A stretch of DNA of 64,000 nt from Flavobacterium azooxidireducens (GTDB lineage Bacteria > Bacteroidota > Bacteroidia > Flavobacteriales > Flavobacteriaceae). How positions within the stretch are numbered: position 1 is the stretch's first letter; the number at the start of each line of letters is the position of its first letter. This document shows, in pieces, positions 33,651 through 43,074 of the stretch. Under the pieces are notes generated by a model, which made no database searches, had not been told where the DNA came from, and saw only the letters and a list, made by a program, of their open reading frames with translations. The position numbers were made by a program, and so were the translations under genes. The stretch spans positions 2,046,001 to 2,110,000 of the forward strand of contig NZ_CP096205.1 of assembly GCF_023195775.1 (NCBI RefSeq), in the 5' to 3' direction.

Positions 33651-36536
33651 ATGAGAAGAAATTATTTTTTTACTTTTTTATTAGCCTTAATTTCGTCATT
33701 CAATTTTGCTCAAGTTACAATTACACCAGCATCTTTTAATGTTGATGATCAAATTACTATTACAGTTTCAACAGCAGCTCAAGCGTGTAATTTAATCGGT
33801 ACTAATCCTGCAAAAGTTTACATGCATGCCGGAATAGGAGATGACGTAAATGCTTTTGGCTTCTCCGTTATTGGAAATTGGGGACAAGATGACAATATTG
33901 GTTTAATGACCAATAATGGAAATGGTACATGGTCAATTACCTTGACTCCAAGTACTTATTTTGGTATTAACGCTACGCAACAAGCCAATGCTACAAAGCT
34001 TGGAATGGTATTTAGAAATGCAAACGGCTCTCAAACATTAAAACTACCACCGTCTTGTGGTGATTTTATTTTTAATGTTGGAACTTTTCAGGTTAATCTA
34101 ACTTCACCAAGCAACAATAGTTCTACAATTATTAACTCAGGTGGAAACATTTCTGTAGCGGCCACAAACACAGGCGGTAATGCAAGTTATGTTTTAAAAG
34201 CAAATGGAGTTACTATTAATACAAATGCTTCAACAGCAAGTTACGCATTCAATCATACAAATATAATTTCTAATCAAAGTTATGAATTACAAGTAACGCA
34301 AGGTTCTTCAACAATCACTAGAAGATTTAGTGCAATTGTAAATCCGGGTACTTTGTCTCAAGCAATTCCTAGCGGACTAGAAGATGGTATCAATTATAAT
34401 CCAAACGACCCAACAAAAGCAACATTAAAATTAAATGCTCCCGGAAAAGATTTTGTTTATGTAGCCGGTAGTTTTAATAACTATCAACCCGATGCTTCTT
34501 ATGCCATGAAAAGAGATCCATCAACTAATATTTTTTGGTTAGAATTAACTGGTTTAACACCAGGTCAAATTTACACCTATCAATATTGGGTGGTAGATCA
34601 AACTCCTGTTCCAAATTCTCCTGTACTTGTGAAAACGGCAGACATGTATTCTACGTTGGTTTTGTCTCCTTTTGATGATCCATGGATTCCAACGTCAACC
34701 TATCCAAATTTACCTGCTTATCCTGCCGGTCAAGAAAGAGAAGTTACTGTTTTACAAACTGGACAAACTCCTTATAATTGGAGTGATGCAACCTTAAATT
34801 TCGTTAAGCCAAGTAAAGATAATTTAGTGGTTTATGAAGTTTTAGTGAGGGATTTTGATGCAAATAGAAATTACCAAGACTTAATAAACAAAATTGATTA
34901 TTTCAAAGATCTTGGGGTTAACGCCATTGAGCTTATGCCTGTCATGGAATTTGAAGGAAATGAAAGCTGGGGTTATAATACTTCTTTTCACTTAGCACTT
35001 GATAAATTTTATGGCACTGCAGATAAATTTAAAGAATTGGTTGACGTTTGTCACCAAAACGGAATTGCTGTTATTTTAGATGTGGCTTTAAATCATTCTT
35101 TTGGTAGAAATCCTGGAATAAGAATGTGGATGAACGATCCTGAAGGAGACGGATGGGGACCACCATCTTCTGATAATCCGTACTACAACACTACCGCTAG
35201 ACACAGCTATAGTGTAGGTGAAGATTTTAATCATCAATCCGCTTTAACTCAGTATTACACCAAAAGAGTTGTTAAACAATGGATTGAAGAATTTAAAATT
35301 GATGGTTTCCGTTGGGATTTAACCAAAGGTTTTACACAAAACTGTACTGGTGGTGATGATGGTTGCACCAATGCCTATCAAGCAGATAGGGTGCAAGTTT
35401 TAAAAGATTACGCAGATTATTCTTGGAGTTTAGATCCAAACCATATTGTAATTTTTGAGCATTTAGGTTCAGATAACGAAGAACAACAATGGGCAAACTA
35501 CAAATTAAACGAAGGTAAAGGTATTTTAATGTGGGGTGAAATGTTCACACAATACAAAGAACTTGCCATGGGATTTGCCAATCAAAACATTACCAGAATG
35601 GGTCATGTGAGCAGAGGTTTTGCTGGAAAACGTTTAATCGGATATCCGGAAAGCCATGACAAAGATAGAATGATGTATGAAGCAATAACGTATGGAAATG
35701 GTGGAGGTTCTGCACCTGTAAATGGAAATTTAACTAATGCTCTAGCCAGAATGGGAGCAATTGGAGCAACTAGTATTCTAGTTCCTGGTCCAAAAATGAT
35801 TTGGCATTTTGGTGAGCTTGGTAGTAATCAATCAATTTATACTTGTGCCAATGGAACAGTTAATGATGAAGGTCCTTTCTTTCCTGGAGATTGTAAATTA
35901 GATACCAAACCTCAAGTACAGTGGTCTGAAAATTGGTTGTCAGATCCAAGAAGAACAGCTATTTATGACGACTGGGCTAGAATGATTAAATTAAAAATTA
36001 ACGAACCGGTTTTCAATGGGGATTATTCAATTAGTCCAAACGGAAGTAATATTCGTCAACGTATTTATGTTTTTGATAATTCTTTACCAGCTTCACAGTT
36101 AAAAAACGTTGTGATTTTGGCTAATTTTTCAGTTGCAGCCCAAAACATCACTCCAGATTTCCCTTACACAGGAACATGGTATGATTTAATGGACGACACA
36201 TCATTTACTGTTGCAAACACTACAACAGCGATCAATCTTCAACCAGGACAATTCAGAGTTTATGGAAATCAACCATCAACATTGTCAACCAATAATTTTG
36301 AAATGAATACAAACGTAACGTTGGCACCAAACCCAACTTCTAATTCGTTTACTATTTCAGTTGCCACGACAAAAGTTGAAGTTTACTCTGTAACAGGTCA
36401 ATTAGTAAAATCATTCAACAAATCGTTTAGTGCAGATTATTCTTTTGATGTAAGTGATCTGAACAAAGGAATTTATTTTGTTAAAGCTGCCGATGAAAAC
36501 GGAAGTGAAAAAACAATGAAATTACTCAAAAATTAA
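33651..36536 (+). CDS. T9SS-secreted multidomain alpha-amylase (GH13)
   Basis: 961 residues. The signal peptide MRRNYFFTFLLALISSFNFAQ leads to an N-terminal carbohydrate-binding-like segment (about 22-150), an Ig-like region and a CBM48-type domain (about 250-330, KDFVYVAGSFNNYQPDASYAMKR). The GH13 barrel has GVNAIELMPVMEF, GIAVILDVALNHSFG, nucleophile D556 (DGFRWDLTKGF), acid/base E603 (IVIFEHLG) and D670 (PESHDKDR). The C-terminal ~75 residues are a T9SS type A sorting domain (LAPNPTSNSFTIS, VEVYSVTGQLVKSF, LNKGIYFVKA, TMKLLKN). It is predicted to be released outside or held on the surface, where it opens starch for SusCDE. It lies 64 nt after the SusE-like stop, with a terminator between. 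Confidence 0.93.
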   Translation: MRRNYFFTFLLALISSFNFAQVTITPASFNVDDQITITVSTAAQACNLIGTNPAKVYMHAGIGDDVNAFGFSVIGNWGQDDNIGLMTNNGNGTWSITLTPSTYFGINATQQANATKLGMVFRNANGSQTLKLPPSCGDFIFNVGTFQVNLTSPSNNSSTIINSGGNISVAATNTGGNASYVLKANGVTINTNASTASYAFNHTNIISNQSYELQVTQGSSTITRRFSAIVNPGTLSQAIPSGLEDGINYNPNDPTKATLKLNAPGKDFVYVAGSFNNYQPDASYAMKRDPSTNIFWLELTGLTPGQIYTYQYWVVDQTPVPNSPVLVKTADMYSTLVLSPFDDPWIPTSTYPNLPAYPAGQEREVTVLQTGQTPYNWSDATLNFVKPSKDNLVVYEVLVRDFDANRNYQDLINKIDYFKDLGVNAIELMPVMEFEGNESWGYNTSFHLALDKFYGTADKFKELVDVCHQNGIAVILDVALNHSFGRNPGIRMWMNDPEGDGWGPPSSDNPYYNTTARHSYSVGEDFNHQSALTQYYTKRVVKQWIEEFKIDGFRWDLTKGFTQNCTGGDDGCTNAYQADRVQVLKDYADYSWSLDPNHIVIFEHLGSDNEEQQWANYKLNEGKGILMWGEMFTQYKELAMGFANQNITRMGHVSRGFAGKRLIGYPESHDKDRMMYEAITYGNGGGSAPVNGNLTNALARMGAIGATSILVPGPKMIWHFGELGSNQSIYTCANGTVNDEGPFFPGDCKLDTKPQVQWSENWLSDPRRTAIYDDWARMIKLKINEPVFNGDYSISPNGSNIRQRIYVFDNSLPASQLKNVVILANFSVAAQNITPDFPYTGTWYDLMDDTSFTVANTTTAINLQPGQFRVYGNQPSTLSTNNFEMNTNVTLAPNPTSNSFTISVATTKVEVYSVTGQLVKSFNKSFSADYSFDVSDLNKGIYFVKAADENGSEKTMKLLKN

Positions 36537-36571
36537 TATTTGAAGTTAGTTAGTTATAGTACAATGCCATT

Positions 36572-36598
36572 AAACCCAGTTATTTAGCTGGGTTTTTT
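36572..36598 (+). terminator. Terminator after the secreted amylase
   Basis: Stem AAACCCAG / CTGGGTTT (8 bp, 8-nt loop) followed by TTTTTTG, about 35 nt past the stop codon. It closes the starch locus. Confidence 0.88.
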
Positions 36599-36649
36599 GT
36601 TGTTTTTAAAACTATTGTAAATTAGATTCGAATAATTTAATTTCGTGTC

Positions 36650-39469
36650 ATGAAAAAATCAATAAAATCAATCGTTTTAAAGATTCTAAAAATAACAGGA
36701 ATCACCATAGCCGTTTTATTGTTATTGCTTTTTCTATTGCCCACACTTTTTCCGGAAACCATAACCAATAAAGTTAAATCGTTTGCAAATGAAAAACTAA
36801 ATGGAGAATTGAGCTTCAAAGAAACAAATCTTTCCTTTTTTACTCATTTTCCTTCTCTAACGCTATCATTAGATGAATTTTTGTTAAAAGGTTCAGCTCC
36901 GTTCGAAAAAGACACGTTAATTTCTGCCAAAGAAATTGCATTCGGAATTAATGTAAAATCTATCTTTTTTGATGAGAAGATTAAAATTGACAAAATTTTT
37001 GTGTCCGATGGATTTATCAATGTAAAAGTGAACAAAAAAGGTCAGCCTAATTACAATGTGTATGTTTCAGAAAGTAAAGAAGAATCCACAGATTCTACCT
37101 CTGCTTCCATAAAATTAGAAAGAATAGACATAAAAAAAATACGATTGGTTTATGAAGATCAATCTGCAAAAATGCTAATCAAAGCTAAAGAATTCAATTA
37201 TTTAGGAAAAGGAGATTTACACGAATCAATTTTCGATTTAAAAACAAAAGCTCAAATTGAAGGCTTTGATTTTTCATTTGATAACGAAGAATATTTAAAA
37301 AACAAAAAGGTAAACGCTGAACTCATTACCAAAATAAACACCAATTCTCTCGCCTTAATTTTTGAGGAAAACAACCTGATGATTAACAAACTTCCTGTTG
37401 AATTTAAAGGCAAATTCAATTTCTTAAAAAATGGTTACGATTTAGATTTTAATGTAAAATCTGTAAACAGTAAGCTCAATGATTTCTTTACAGCTTTACC
37501 GCCACAGTTCATCACTTGGCTTTCCAAAACAAACATCAAAGGAAAAACAGACTTGCTATTTTCGTTAAGAGGGAAATACATAGCAGAAGAAAATAAAAAA
37601 CCGGATATTCATTTTAACATGAAAATTCGAGATGGATTTATTTCATACAACAACACGCCACTTCCGGCAGAAAACATATTTCTAAATTTCGATACCAAAT
37701 TACCGTCGTTAGATATAGAAAAATTGATTTTAAAGATCGACTCTGTCTATTTTGATGTAGGAAAAGATTTTTTCAACGGGAACGTAAAAGTGAATGGTTT
37801 GTCAAGTCCGACGATTGATGCCAGAATTCGATCAAAATTAGATTTAGCAAAGCTTGATCAGGCTTTTGGTCTTGAAAATATGGATTTGAAAGGAAGTTTT
37901 TCTGCCGATATTGTTTCAAAAGGAAAGTATAATAAAGAACAGAAAAAATTCCCTGTTACAAGAGGAAATTTAGAACTTAAAAATGGTTTTGTAAAGACAA
38001 TTTATTATCCAAACCCGATAAAAAATATCAATTTTAAAGCAGTAGCTTCTGATGCTTCGGGTGAATTTAAAGATTTGAATGTATTGATTTCTCCAGCTAC
38101 ATTAGAATTTGAAGGAAAACCATTTGATTTGTATGCTAAGCTTCAAAATTTTGATGATATTGATTATGATATCAAAGCAAAAGGCGAATTAAACATTGAA
38201 AAAATATACAAAGTATTCTCGCAAAAAGGATTAGGTGTAACCGGTTTTGCCAAAATGGATGTGGCTTTTCAGGGCAAACAAAGTGATGCAACGTCAGGAA
38301 AATACGCCAATCTAAATAATAAAGGAACGTTAGAGCTCAAAGAGATTAAAATTAATTCCGAATTCTTACCTAAACCATTTATAATAAACGAAGGGTTGTT
38401 TTTGTTTAATCAGGACAAGATGAATTTCAATAATTTTATCGCATCCTACGGGCAATCTGATTTCAAGATGAATGGCTTCATGGAAAATGTCATCAATTTT
38501 ACCCTCTCAGATAGTGAAATTTTGAAAGGCAGTTTTTCTGTTGATTCCGATTTTATTCAAATAAATGAATTCATGGCTTTTGCAAATGAAACGCAAGAAG
38601 AAAAAGATAAAACGGTTCAAAATGGCGTGGTTGTAATTCCATCTAAATTTGATTTTAATCTGAAAGCAAACGTAAAAAAAATCAATTTTGATGATTTGAA
38701 TATTGAAAATCTGATAGGAAAAGTCAATGTTAATCAAGGAAAATTGATGTTACAAAACACCTCGTTTTCAATTATAGGAACAAAAGTTACTATGAATGCA
38801 ATTTACTTTCATGAAACGCCAACCCGTGCCGATTTTGATTATAAAATTAAAGCATTAGATTTTGATATTAAACGGGCTTACAACGAAATTGCTCTATTTA
38901 GAGAAATGGCTTCTGCGGCAGAATATGCAGAGGGAACTGTTTCATTAGATTATAAAATTGCCGGAAAATTAGATGGAAATATGACGCCAGTTTTCCCTTC
39001 CTTGATTGGAGGAGGAACACTTTCTGTAAAAAATGTAAAGATGAAAGGCTTTAAACTATTTAACATAGTTAGTCAAAAAACCGAAACCGATGCGTTGAAA
39101 GATCCGGATATTTCCAAAATTGATATCAAAACAACAGTAAAAAACAATTTGATAAAAATTGAGCGTTTCAAATTCAAATCTGCCGGATTCAGACCTAGAA
39201 TTGAAGGCGAAACCAGTTTTGATGGAAAAATTAATTTGAAAATGCGAATCGGACTTCCACCATTAGGAATCATCGGAATACCAATAAAAGTTACCGGGAC
39301 ACAAGAAAACCTAGAAATTGGAGTAGGAAAAAAGACCGAAGATTTAGAAGAAACCGAATATGTTGAAGGAATGGAAGAAGCAAAACCTGAAATTAAAACC
39401 ACAACAACTCCGAGTGTTTCAGATGAATTGAAACCTCAAACGGTTATAGATTCGATAAAAACGGATTAA
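36650..39469 (+). CDS. AsmA-family protein with AsmA-like C-terminal region
   Basis: 939 residues. One N-terminal membrane helix (ITGITIAVLLLLLFLLPTLFP, about 16-36) is followed by the AsmA N-terminal signature (ITNKVKSFANEKLNGELSFKETNLSFFTHFPSLTLSLDEFLLKG). The long beta-rich remainder ends in the AsmA_2-type region (IDIKTTVKNNLIKIERFKFKSAGFRPRIEGETSFDGKINLKMRIGLPPLG) and a charged tail. Such proteins bridge inner and outer membrane and are thought to move phospholipids. No operon partner is evident; it stands between the starch locus and the convergent tRNA gene. A TAATTTCG box lies almost at the start codon, so the leader may be very short. Confidence 0.88.
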   Translation: MKKSIKSIVLKILKITGITIAVLLLLLFLLPTLFPETITNKVKSFANEKLNGELSFKETNLSFFTHFPSLTLSLDEFLLKGSAPFEKDTLISAKEIAFGINVKSIFFDEKIKIDKIFVSDGFINVKVNKKGQPNYNVYVSESKEESTDSTSASIKLERIDIKKIRLVYEDQSAKMLIKAKEFNYLGKGDLHESIFDLKTKAQIEGFDFSFDNEEYLKNKKVNAELITKINTNSLALIFEENNLMINKLPVEFKGKFNFLKNGYDLDFNVKSVNSKLNDFFTALPPQFITWLSKTNIKGKTDLLFSLRGKYIAEENKKPDIHFNMKIRDGFISYNNTPLPAENIFLNFDTKLPSLDIEKLILKIDSVYFDVGKDFFNGNVKVNGLSSPTIDARIRSKLDLAKLDQAFGLENMDLKGSFSADIVSKGKYNKEQKKFPVTRGNLELKNGFVKTIYYPNPIKNINFKAVASDASGEFKDLNVLISPATLEFEGKPFDLYAKLQNFDDIDYDIKAKGELNIEKIYKVFSQKGLGVTGFAKMDVAFQGKQSDATSGKYANLNNKGTLELKEIKINSEFLPKPFIINEGLFLFNQDKMNFNNFIASYGQSDFKMNGFMENVINFTLSDSEILKGSFSVDSDFIQINEFMAFANETQEEKDKTVQNGVVVIPSKFDFNLKANVKKINFDDLNIENLIGKVNVNQGKLMLQNTSFSIIGTKVTMNAIYFHETPTRADFDYKIKALDFDIKRAYNEIALFREMASAAEYAEGTVSLDYKIAGKLDGNMTPVFPSLIGGGTLSVKNVKMKGFKLFNIVSQKTETDALKDPDISKIDIKTTVKNNLIKIERFKFKSAGFRPRIEGETSFDGKINLKMRIGLPPLGIIGIPIKVTGTQENLEIGVGKKTEDLEETEYVEGMEEAKPEIKTTTTPSVSDELKPQTVIDSIKTD

Positions 39470-39492
39470 ATCAGAATATAATAAAAAACAAA

Positions 39493-39518
39493 AAACCCGA
39501 ATATTGCTATTCGGGTTT
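39493..39518 (-). terminator. Terminator of tRNA-Phe
   Basis: An 11-bp stem (AAACCCGAATA / TATTCGGGTTT) with a TTGC loop just past the tRNA 3' end. On the minus strand it is followed by TTTTTTGTTTTTTA. It may also stop read-through from the convergent AsmA gene. Confidence 0.87.
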
Positions 39519-39521
39519 AAG

Positions 39522-39594
39522 TGGTACCTCCAGGGATCGAACCAGGGACACATGGATTTTCAGTCCATTGCTCTACCATCTGAGCTAAGGTACC
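39522..39594 (-). tRNA. tRNA-Phe (anticodon GAA)
   Basis: 73 nt. On the minus strand the acceptor GGTACCT pairs with AGGTACC. The D-arm is GCTC-AGATGGTA-GAGC, the anticodon stem ATGGA/TCCAT encloses CTGAAAA with anticodon GAA, and the T-arm is CCTGG-TTCGATC-CCTGG. The discriminator base is A. CCA is not encoded (the next bases are CT), which is common in Bacteroidota. All arms pair. Confidence 0.97.
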
Positions 39595-39634
39595 TTTAAC
39601 AATTTTGAGCATTACTGCTTGTTGATTGCGGGTG

Positions 39635-39665
39635 CAAATATAGAACGATTTTTATTTTATACAAA
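39635..39665 (-). promoter_or_regulatory. Consensus Bacteroidota promoter of tRNA-Phe
   Basis: On the minus strand TTTG (39665-39662), exactly 19 nt, TATATTTG (39642-39635), an exact match to the -33/-7 consensus. The predicted start lies about 30-35 nt upstream of the mature tRNA 5' end. Confidence 0.85.
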
Positions 39666-39716
39666 ACAATTATTAAAAAAAATCTATTCGTACCTTCGTC
39701 GGCAGAAATATAAAAC

Positions 39717-40451
39717 ATGGTTTTAGTTGTAGATATAGGGAATACAAGAATTAAATGTGCTGTTTATGAGCTTGATACACTTATGGAATCTTATGTGTTT
39801 ACTGATGAAGCAGCTGAAAATAATTTTAAAAATATTTTGTTGTCCTATCCAAAAATCAACAATTTGATCGTTTCTTCTGTTGGAAAAAATCTAAGTTTTG
39901 ATTTAGAAACTCTTTCAAATAGTATTAATGTCCACTTTGTTTCCAATTTAGATTTTTTTCCTTTTCAAAATAAATACGCCACACCAAAAACATTAGGAGT
40001 TGATAGAATGATTCTTGCGGCAGGAGCAACACTGTTATATCCAAACCAAAATCGTTTGATTATTGATGTAGGAACCTGCATTACCTATGATTTTGTTGAT
40101 AAGGATAATAACTATTGGGGCGGAGCAATTTCGCCTGGTTTTAAACTTAGGTATGAATCATTACATCAATTTACCGCAAAATTACCATTGTTAGCACTTG
40201 AAGAGCCTGTAGGGTTGGTTGGCAACTCAACAAATCAATCCATTCATTCCGGAGTAGTGAACGGTTTAATTTGTGAAATAGATGGCATTATAGACCGTTA
40301 TAAACAGCAATATGAAAACTTTACCATAATTTTAACGGGTGGAGACACTGTTTTTTTGGCAAAAAGATTAAAAAATACCATATTTGCCAATTCAAATTTC
40401 CTTTTGGAGAGTTTGAACCAATTTTTTCAATATACAATCAAAAATGATTAA
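39717..40451 (+). CDS. coaX: Type III pantothenate kinase
   Basis: 244 residues. The ASKHA fold motifs of CoaX are present: VVDIGNTRIKCAVYE (phosphate 1, catalytic Asp), TLGVDRMILAAGA, LIIDVGTCITYDFVD (phosphate 2), YWGGAISPGFKLRYESLHQFTAKLP and ILTGGD (adenosine site). It phosphorylates pantothenate at the first step of coenzyme A synthesis in the cytoplasm. The 3' end overlaps the following outer-membrane protein gene by 8 nt, making it the first gene of a putative envelope operon. A TACCTTCG box about 20 nt upstream of the start may be part of its promoter, back to back with that of the tRNA. Confidence 0.95.
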   Translation: MVLVVDIGNTRIKCAVYELDTLMESYVFTDEAAENNFKNILLSYPKINNLIVSSVGKNLSFDLETLSNSINVHFVSNLDFFPFQNKYATPKTLGVDRMILAAGATLLYPNQNRLIIDVGTCITYDFVDKDNNYWGGAISPGFKLRYESLHQFTAKLPLLALEEPVGLVGNSTNQSIHSGVVNGLICEIDGIIDRYKQQYENFTIILTGGDTVFLAKRLKNTIFANSNFLLESLNQFFQYTIKND

Positions 40452-41697
40452 AAAAATTCTGATAGGCTTTTGCTTATTTTTATCAGCTGTAACGTGGGCT
40501 CAGGAAGGAACTTCATCTCCTTATTCTTTTTACGGAATTGGAGATATAAAATTTAAAGGCACTGTTGAAAACCGTTCAATGGGGGGTGTTAGTGTTTTTA
40601 ATGATTCCATCCATGTAAATCTACAAAATCCAGCTTCGTTTTCACATTTAAAGTTCACTACTTTTACAGTAGGTGCAAATTACAACAATGTAAAATTAGA
40701 AACAGAATCACAATCTGAAAAAGCAACTCGAACAACAATCGATTATTTGGTAGTGGCAATGCCAATATCAAAAAAGTTTGGTGCTTCGCTTGGTCTTCTT
40801 CCTTTTTCATCGGTTGGTTATAAAATTCAAAATGTAAATGCAGACCCTACTCAAACGAGTTCAAGGTATTTTGGTGAAGGCGGTGTAAACAGACTTTTTG
40901 GCGGACTGGGATATAAGTTTAACGACAATTTTAGCATTGGTGCCGATATAAATTATAATTTTGGAAATATTTCTACCACAGCAGTTGATTATATTCCTGA
41001 GGTTCAATATGGAACAAGAGAATTAAATGAAAGTAGATTAAATGGTGTGAATTATAATTTCGGAATGATGTATAACAGAAAAGTAACAGAAAAGTTGACA
41101 GTTTTTGGAAGCTTAGCTTATTCTCCCGAAAGTAATATGAATATTGATAATGAGAGAAATATAACAACGGTATTAGTTGCCGCAAATTTTAATTTTGTAC
41201 CACAAGACGAAGGAATAACCCAACTAAGTACTTCTAAGCTTAAATTGCCTTCTAAATTTGTTTTAGGGGCAGGAATTGGTGAAGTTAGAAAATGGGCAGT
41301 TGGAGCTGAATTAACAATGCAACAATCAAGCAGTTTTGGTAATCGTTTTAATGATATTGACAATGTTGAGTATGAAAATTCAACAAAGTTCAGTTTTGGT
41401 GGATATTTCATCCCTAAATACAATTCTTTTAATAAGTATTTAGAAAGAGTGACCTACAGAGCCGGTTTTAACTATGAAAACACTGGCTTAATAATAAACA
41501 ATAAGGCAATAAATAATTATGGCATAACTTTTGGTTTAGGTTTACCACTTGGAGGAAGTTTTTCAAACATCAACGTAGGTGTTGAGTACGGAAAAAGAGG
41601 AACAATCTATTCTGGACTTGTTGAAGAAAACTACACCAATATTTTTATAAGTTTATCATTAAATGATAGATGGTTTGTTAAAAGAAAATATGAATAA
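40444..41697 (+). CDS. Outer-membrane beta-barrel protein (FadL/OmpP1-like shape)
   Basis: 417 residues with a signal peptide (MIKKILIGFCLFLSAVTWAQ). The mature part begins GTSSPYSFYGIGDIKFKGTVENRSMGGVSVF and NLQNPASFS, a glycine-rich start reminiscent of OmpP1/FadL and PorV-type barrels. Amphipathic strands alternate to the end (YTNIFISLSLNDRWFVKRKYE). Transport function is unknown; long-chain lipid or small-molecule passage is one possibility. It overlaps coaX and lies 18 nt before the TPR gene, an arrangement I recall in other flavobacteria. Confidence 0.72.
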   Translation: MIKKILIGFCLFLSAVTWAQEGTSSPYSFYGIGDIKFKGTVENRSMGGVSVFNDSIHVNLQNPASFSHLKFTTFTVGANYNNVKLETESQSEKATRTTIDYLVVAMPISKKFGASLGLLPFSSVGYKIQNVNADPTQTSSRYFGEGGVNRLFGGLGYKFNDNFSIGADINYNFGNISTTAVDYIPEVQYGTRELNESRLNGVNYNFGMMYNRKVTEKLTVFGSLAYSPESNMNIDNERNITTVLVAANFNFVPQDEGITQLSTSKLKLPSKFVLGAGIGEVRKWAVGAELTMQQSSSFGNRFNDIDNVEYENSTKFSFGGYFIPKYNSFNKYLERVTYRAGFNYENTGLIINNKAINNYGITFGLGLPLGGSFSNINVGVEYGKRGTIYSGLVEENYTNIFISLSLNDRWFVKRKYE

Positions 41698-41715
41698 TAC
41701 AGAAATTTTATAACT

Positions 41716-43071
41716 ATGAAAACTAAATTAATTATTGTATTTGCGTTTCTCATCGGAATGATGAACGGAAAAGCTCAGAACGCCGCCGATTGTGCAGAAA
41801 AATTATCCATTTTTAATGAGCTTTGCAAAGCTAAAGATTTTACTGCCGCTTATGAACCATGGATGTATTCTCGTAAAAACTGTGCTTCTTTTCATAATGC
41901 AATATACATTAGAGGAGAACAAATATTAAATTACCGGATAGAAAACGCTAAAACTCCAGCTGATAAAGAAAAAGAAGTTCGCGATTTAGTAAAAATGTAC
42001 GGAGAGTTTGACACTCATTTCCCTGATAATAACAGAGGAAATAAAGTAAGAAAAGCAATGGCATTGTTCGAAAACAATGTGGGAACTCCAGATGAAGTGT
42101 ATGGCTTACTTGACGATGCTTTTAAAACAGATAGAGCTAACTTTACTAACGCAAAAGCACTTTATGTTTACTTTGAAATTTATGTAAACGATTTTGAAGC
42201 AGGTAAAAAAGGTATTCAATTACAAGATTTGTTTAACAAATACGACGAAATTTCAGATAAAATTGACGAAGAAGAGAAAAAACTTTCGGATGATTTAGAT
42301 GTAATTTTACAAAAAGAAGAAGCAGGAACTGCATTAACAACTAAAGAAGAAAATGTTAAAAGTGTTAATCAAATTAACTTAGACGCTTTTCAAACCATTA
42401 GAACAAGTATGGATAACAAAATTGCTCAGTTGTCTACTTGTGAACGTTTGATTCCATTTTTAGGAGCAAGTTTTGAAGAGAAAAAAGGTGATGCAGAATG
42501 GTTAAAGAGAGCAGCAGATCGTTTAGACAAAAAAGGTTGTGCTTCTGATCCTTTGTTTTCAAAAATTTCAGATGCTTTGCATGCCTTAAATCCAACAGCA
42601 GAATCTGCTTATAATTTAGGAGTTTCTTTTTACAACAAAAAGAATACAACCAAAGCATTAGAGTATTTTAACCAATCAGCAGAATTGCAAAAAGACAATA
42701 CCAAAAAAGCAAACGTATATTACACAATTGCCAGAAATATATACGGAAGTAGTAATAAGTCTCAAGCAAGAACTTATGCAGAAAAAGCATTAGCAGCAAA
42801 ACCATCTTTGGGAGAGGCTCAGGTTTTTATCGCTCAGTTGTATGCTAACAGTGCAAACGAATGTGGAAACGATCCTTTCGAAAAAAGAGCTATCTATTGG
42901 TTAGCGGCTCAAACTGCTAGAAAAGCAGGAACGTCAGCAGGAAACGCTGCCGCTGCATCTTATGATAAACTAGCTCCTTCAAAAGCAGATATTCACAGTG
43001 CAGGTAGAGCAGGTGAGTCTATCCGTTTTAATTGTTGGGTAGGAAGAAGTGTTACAGTTCCTAACTTATAA
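41716..43071 (+). CDS. Secreted tetratricopeptide repeat protein
   Basis: 451 residues with a short signal peptide (MKTKLIIVFAFLIGMMNGKAQ). Helical repeats include AYNLGVSFYNKKNTTKALEYFNQSAELQ and VYYTIARNIYGSSNKSQARTYAEKALAAKP (about 290-365), which are TPR-like. The central part is charged (ISDKIDEEEKKLSDDLDVILQKEEAG) and may be coiled coil. There are conserved-looking cysteines near the start (DCAEKL, FNELCKAKDF, RKNCASF). It is probably periplasmic; function unknown. It lies 3 nt before lptC, suggesting a link to envelope assembly. Confidence 0.78.
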   Translation: MKTKLIIVFAFLIGMMNGKAQNAADCAEKLSIFNELCKAKDFTAAYEPWMYSRKNCASFHNAIYIRGEQILNYRIENAKTPADKEKEVRDLVKMYGEFDTHFPDNNRGNKVRKAMALFENNVGTPDEVYGLLDDAFKTDRANFTNAKALYVYFEIYVNDFEAGKKGIQLQDLFNKYDEISDKIDEEEKKLSDDLDVILQKEEAGTALTTKEENVKSVNQINLDAFQTIRTSMDNKIAQLSTCERLIPFLGASFEEKKGDAEWLKRAADRLDKKGCASDPLFSKISDALHALNPTAESAYNLGVSFYNKKNTTKALEYFNQSAELQKDNTKKANVYYTIARNIYGSSNKSQARTYAEKALAAKPSLGEAQVFIAQLYANSANECGNDPFEKRAIYWLAAQTARKAGTSAGNAAAASYDKLAPSKADIHSAGRAGESIRFNCWVGRSVTVPNL

Positions 43072-43074
43072 ACT

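Noticed and set aside
39522..39594. tRNA-Phe as an integration site for a mobile island
   Set aside because: The flanks are housekeeping genes on both sides and no integrase or duplicate 3' end of the tRNA was seen.
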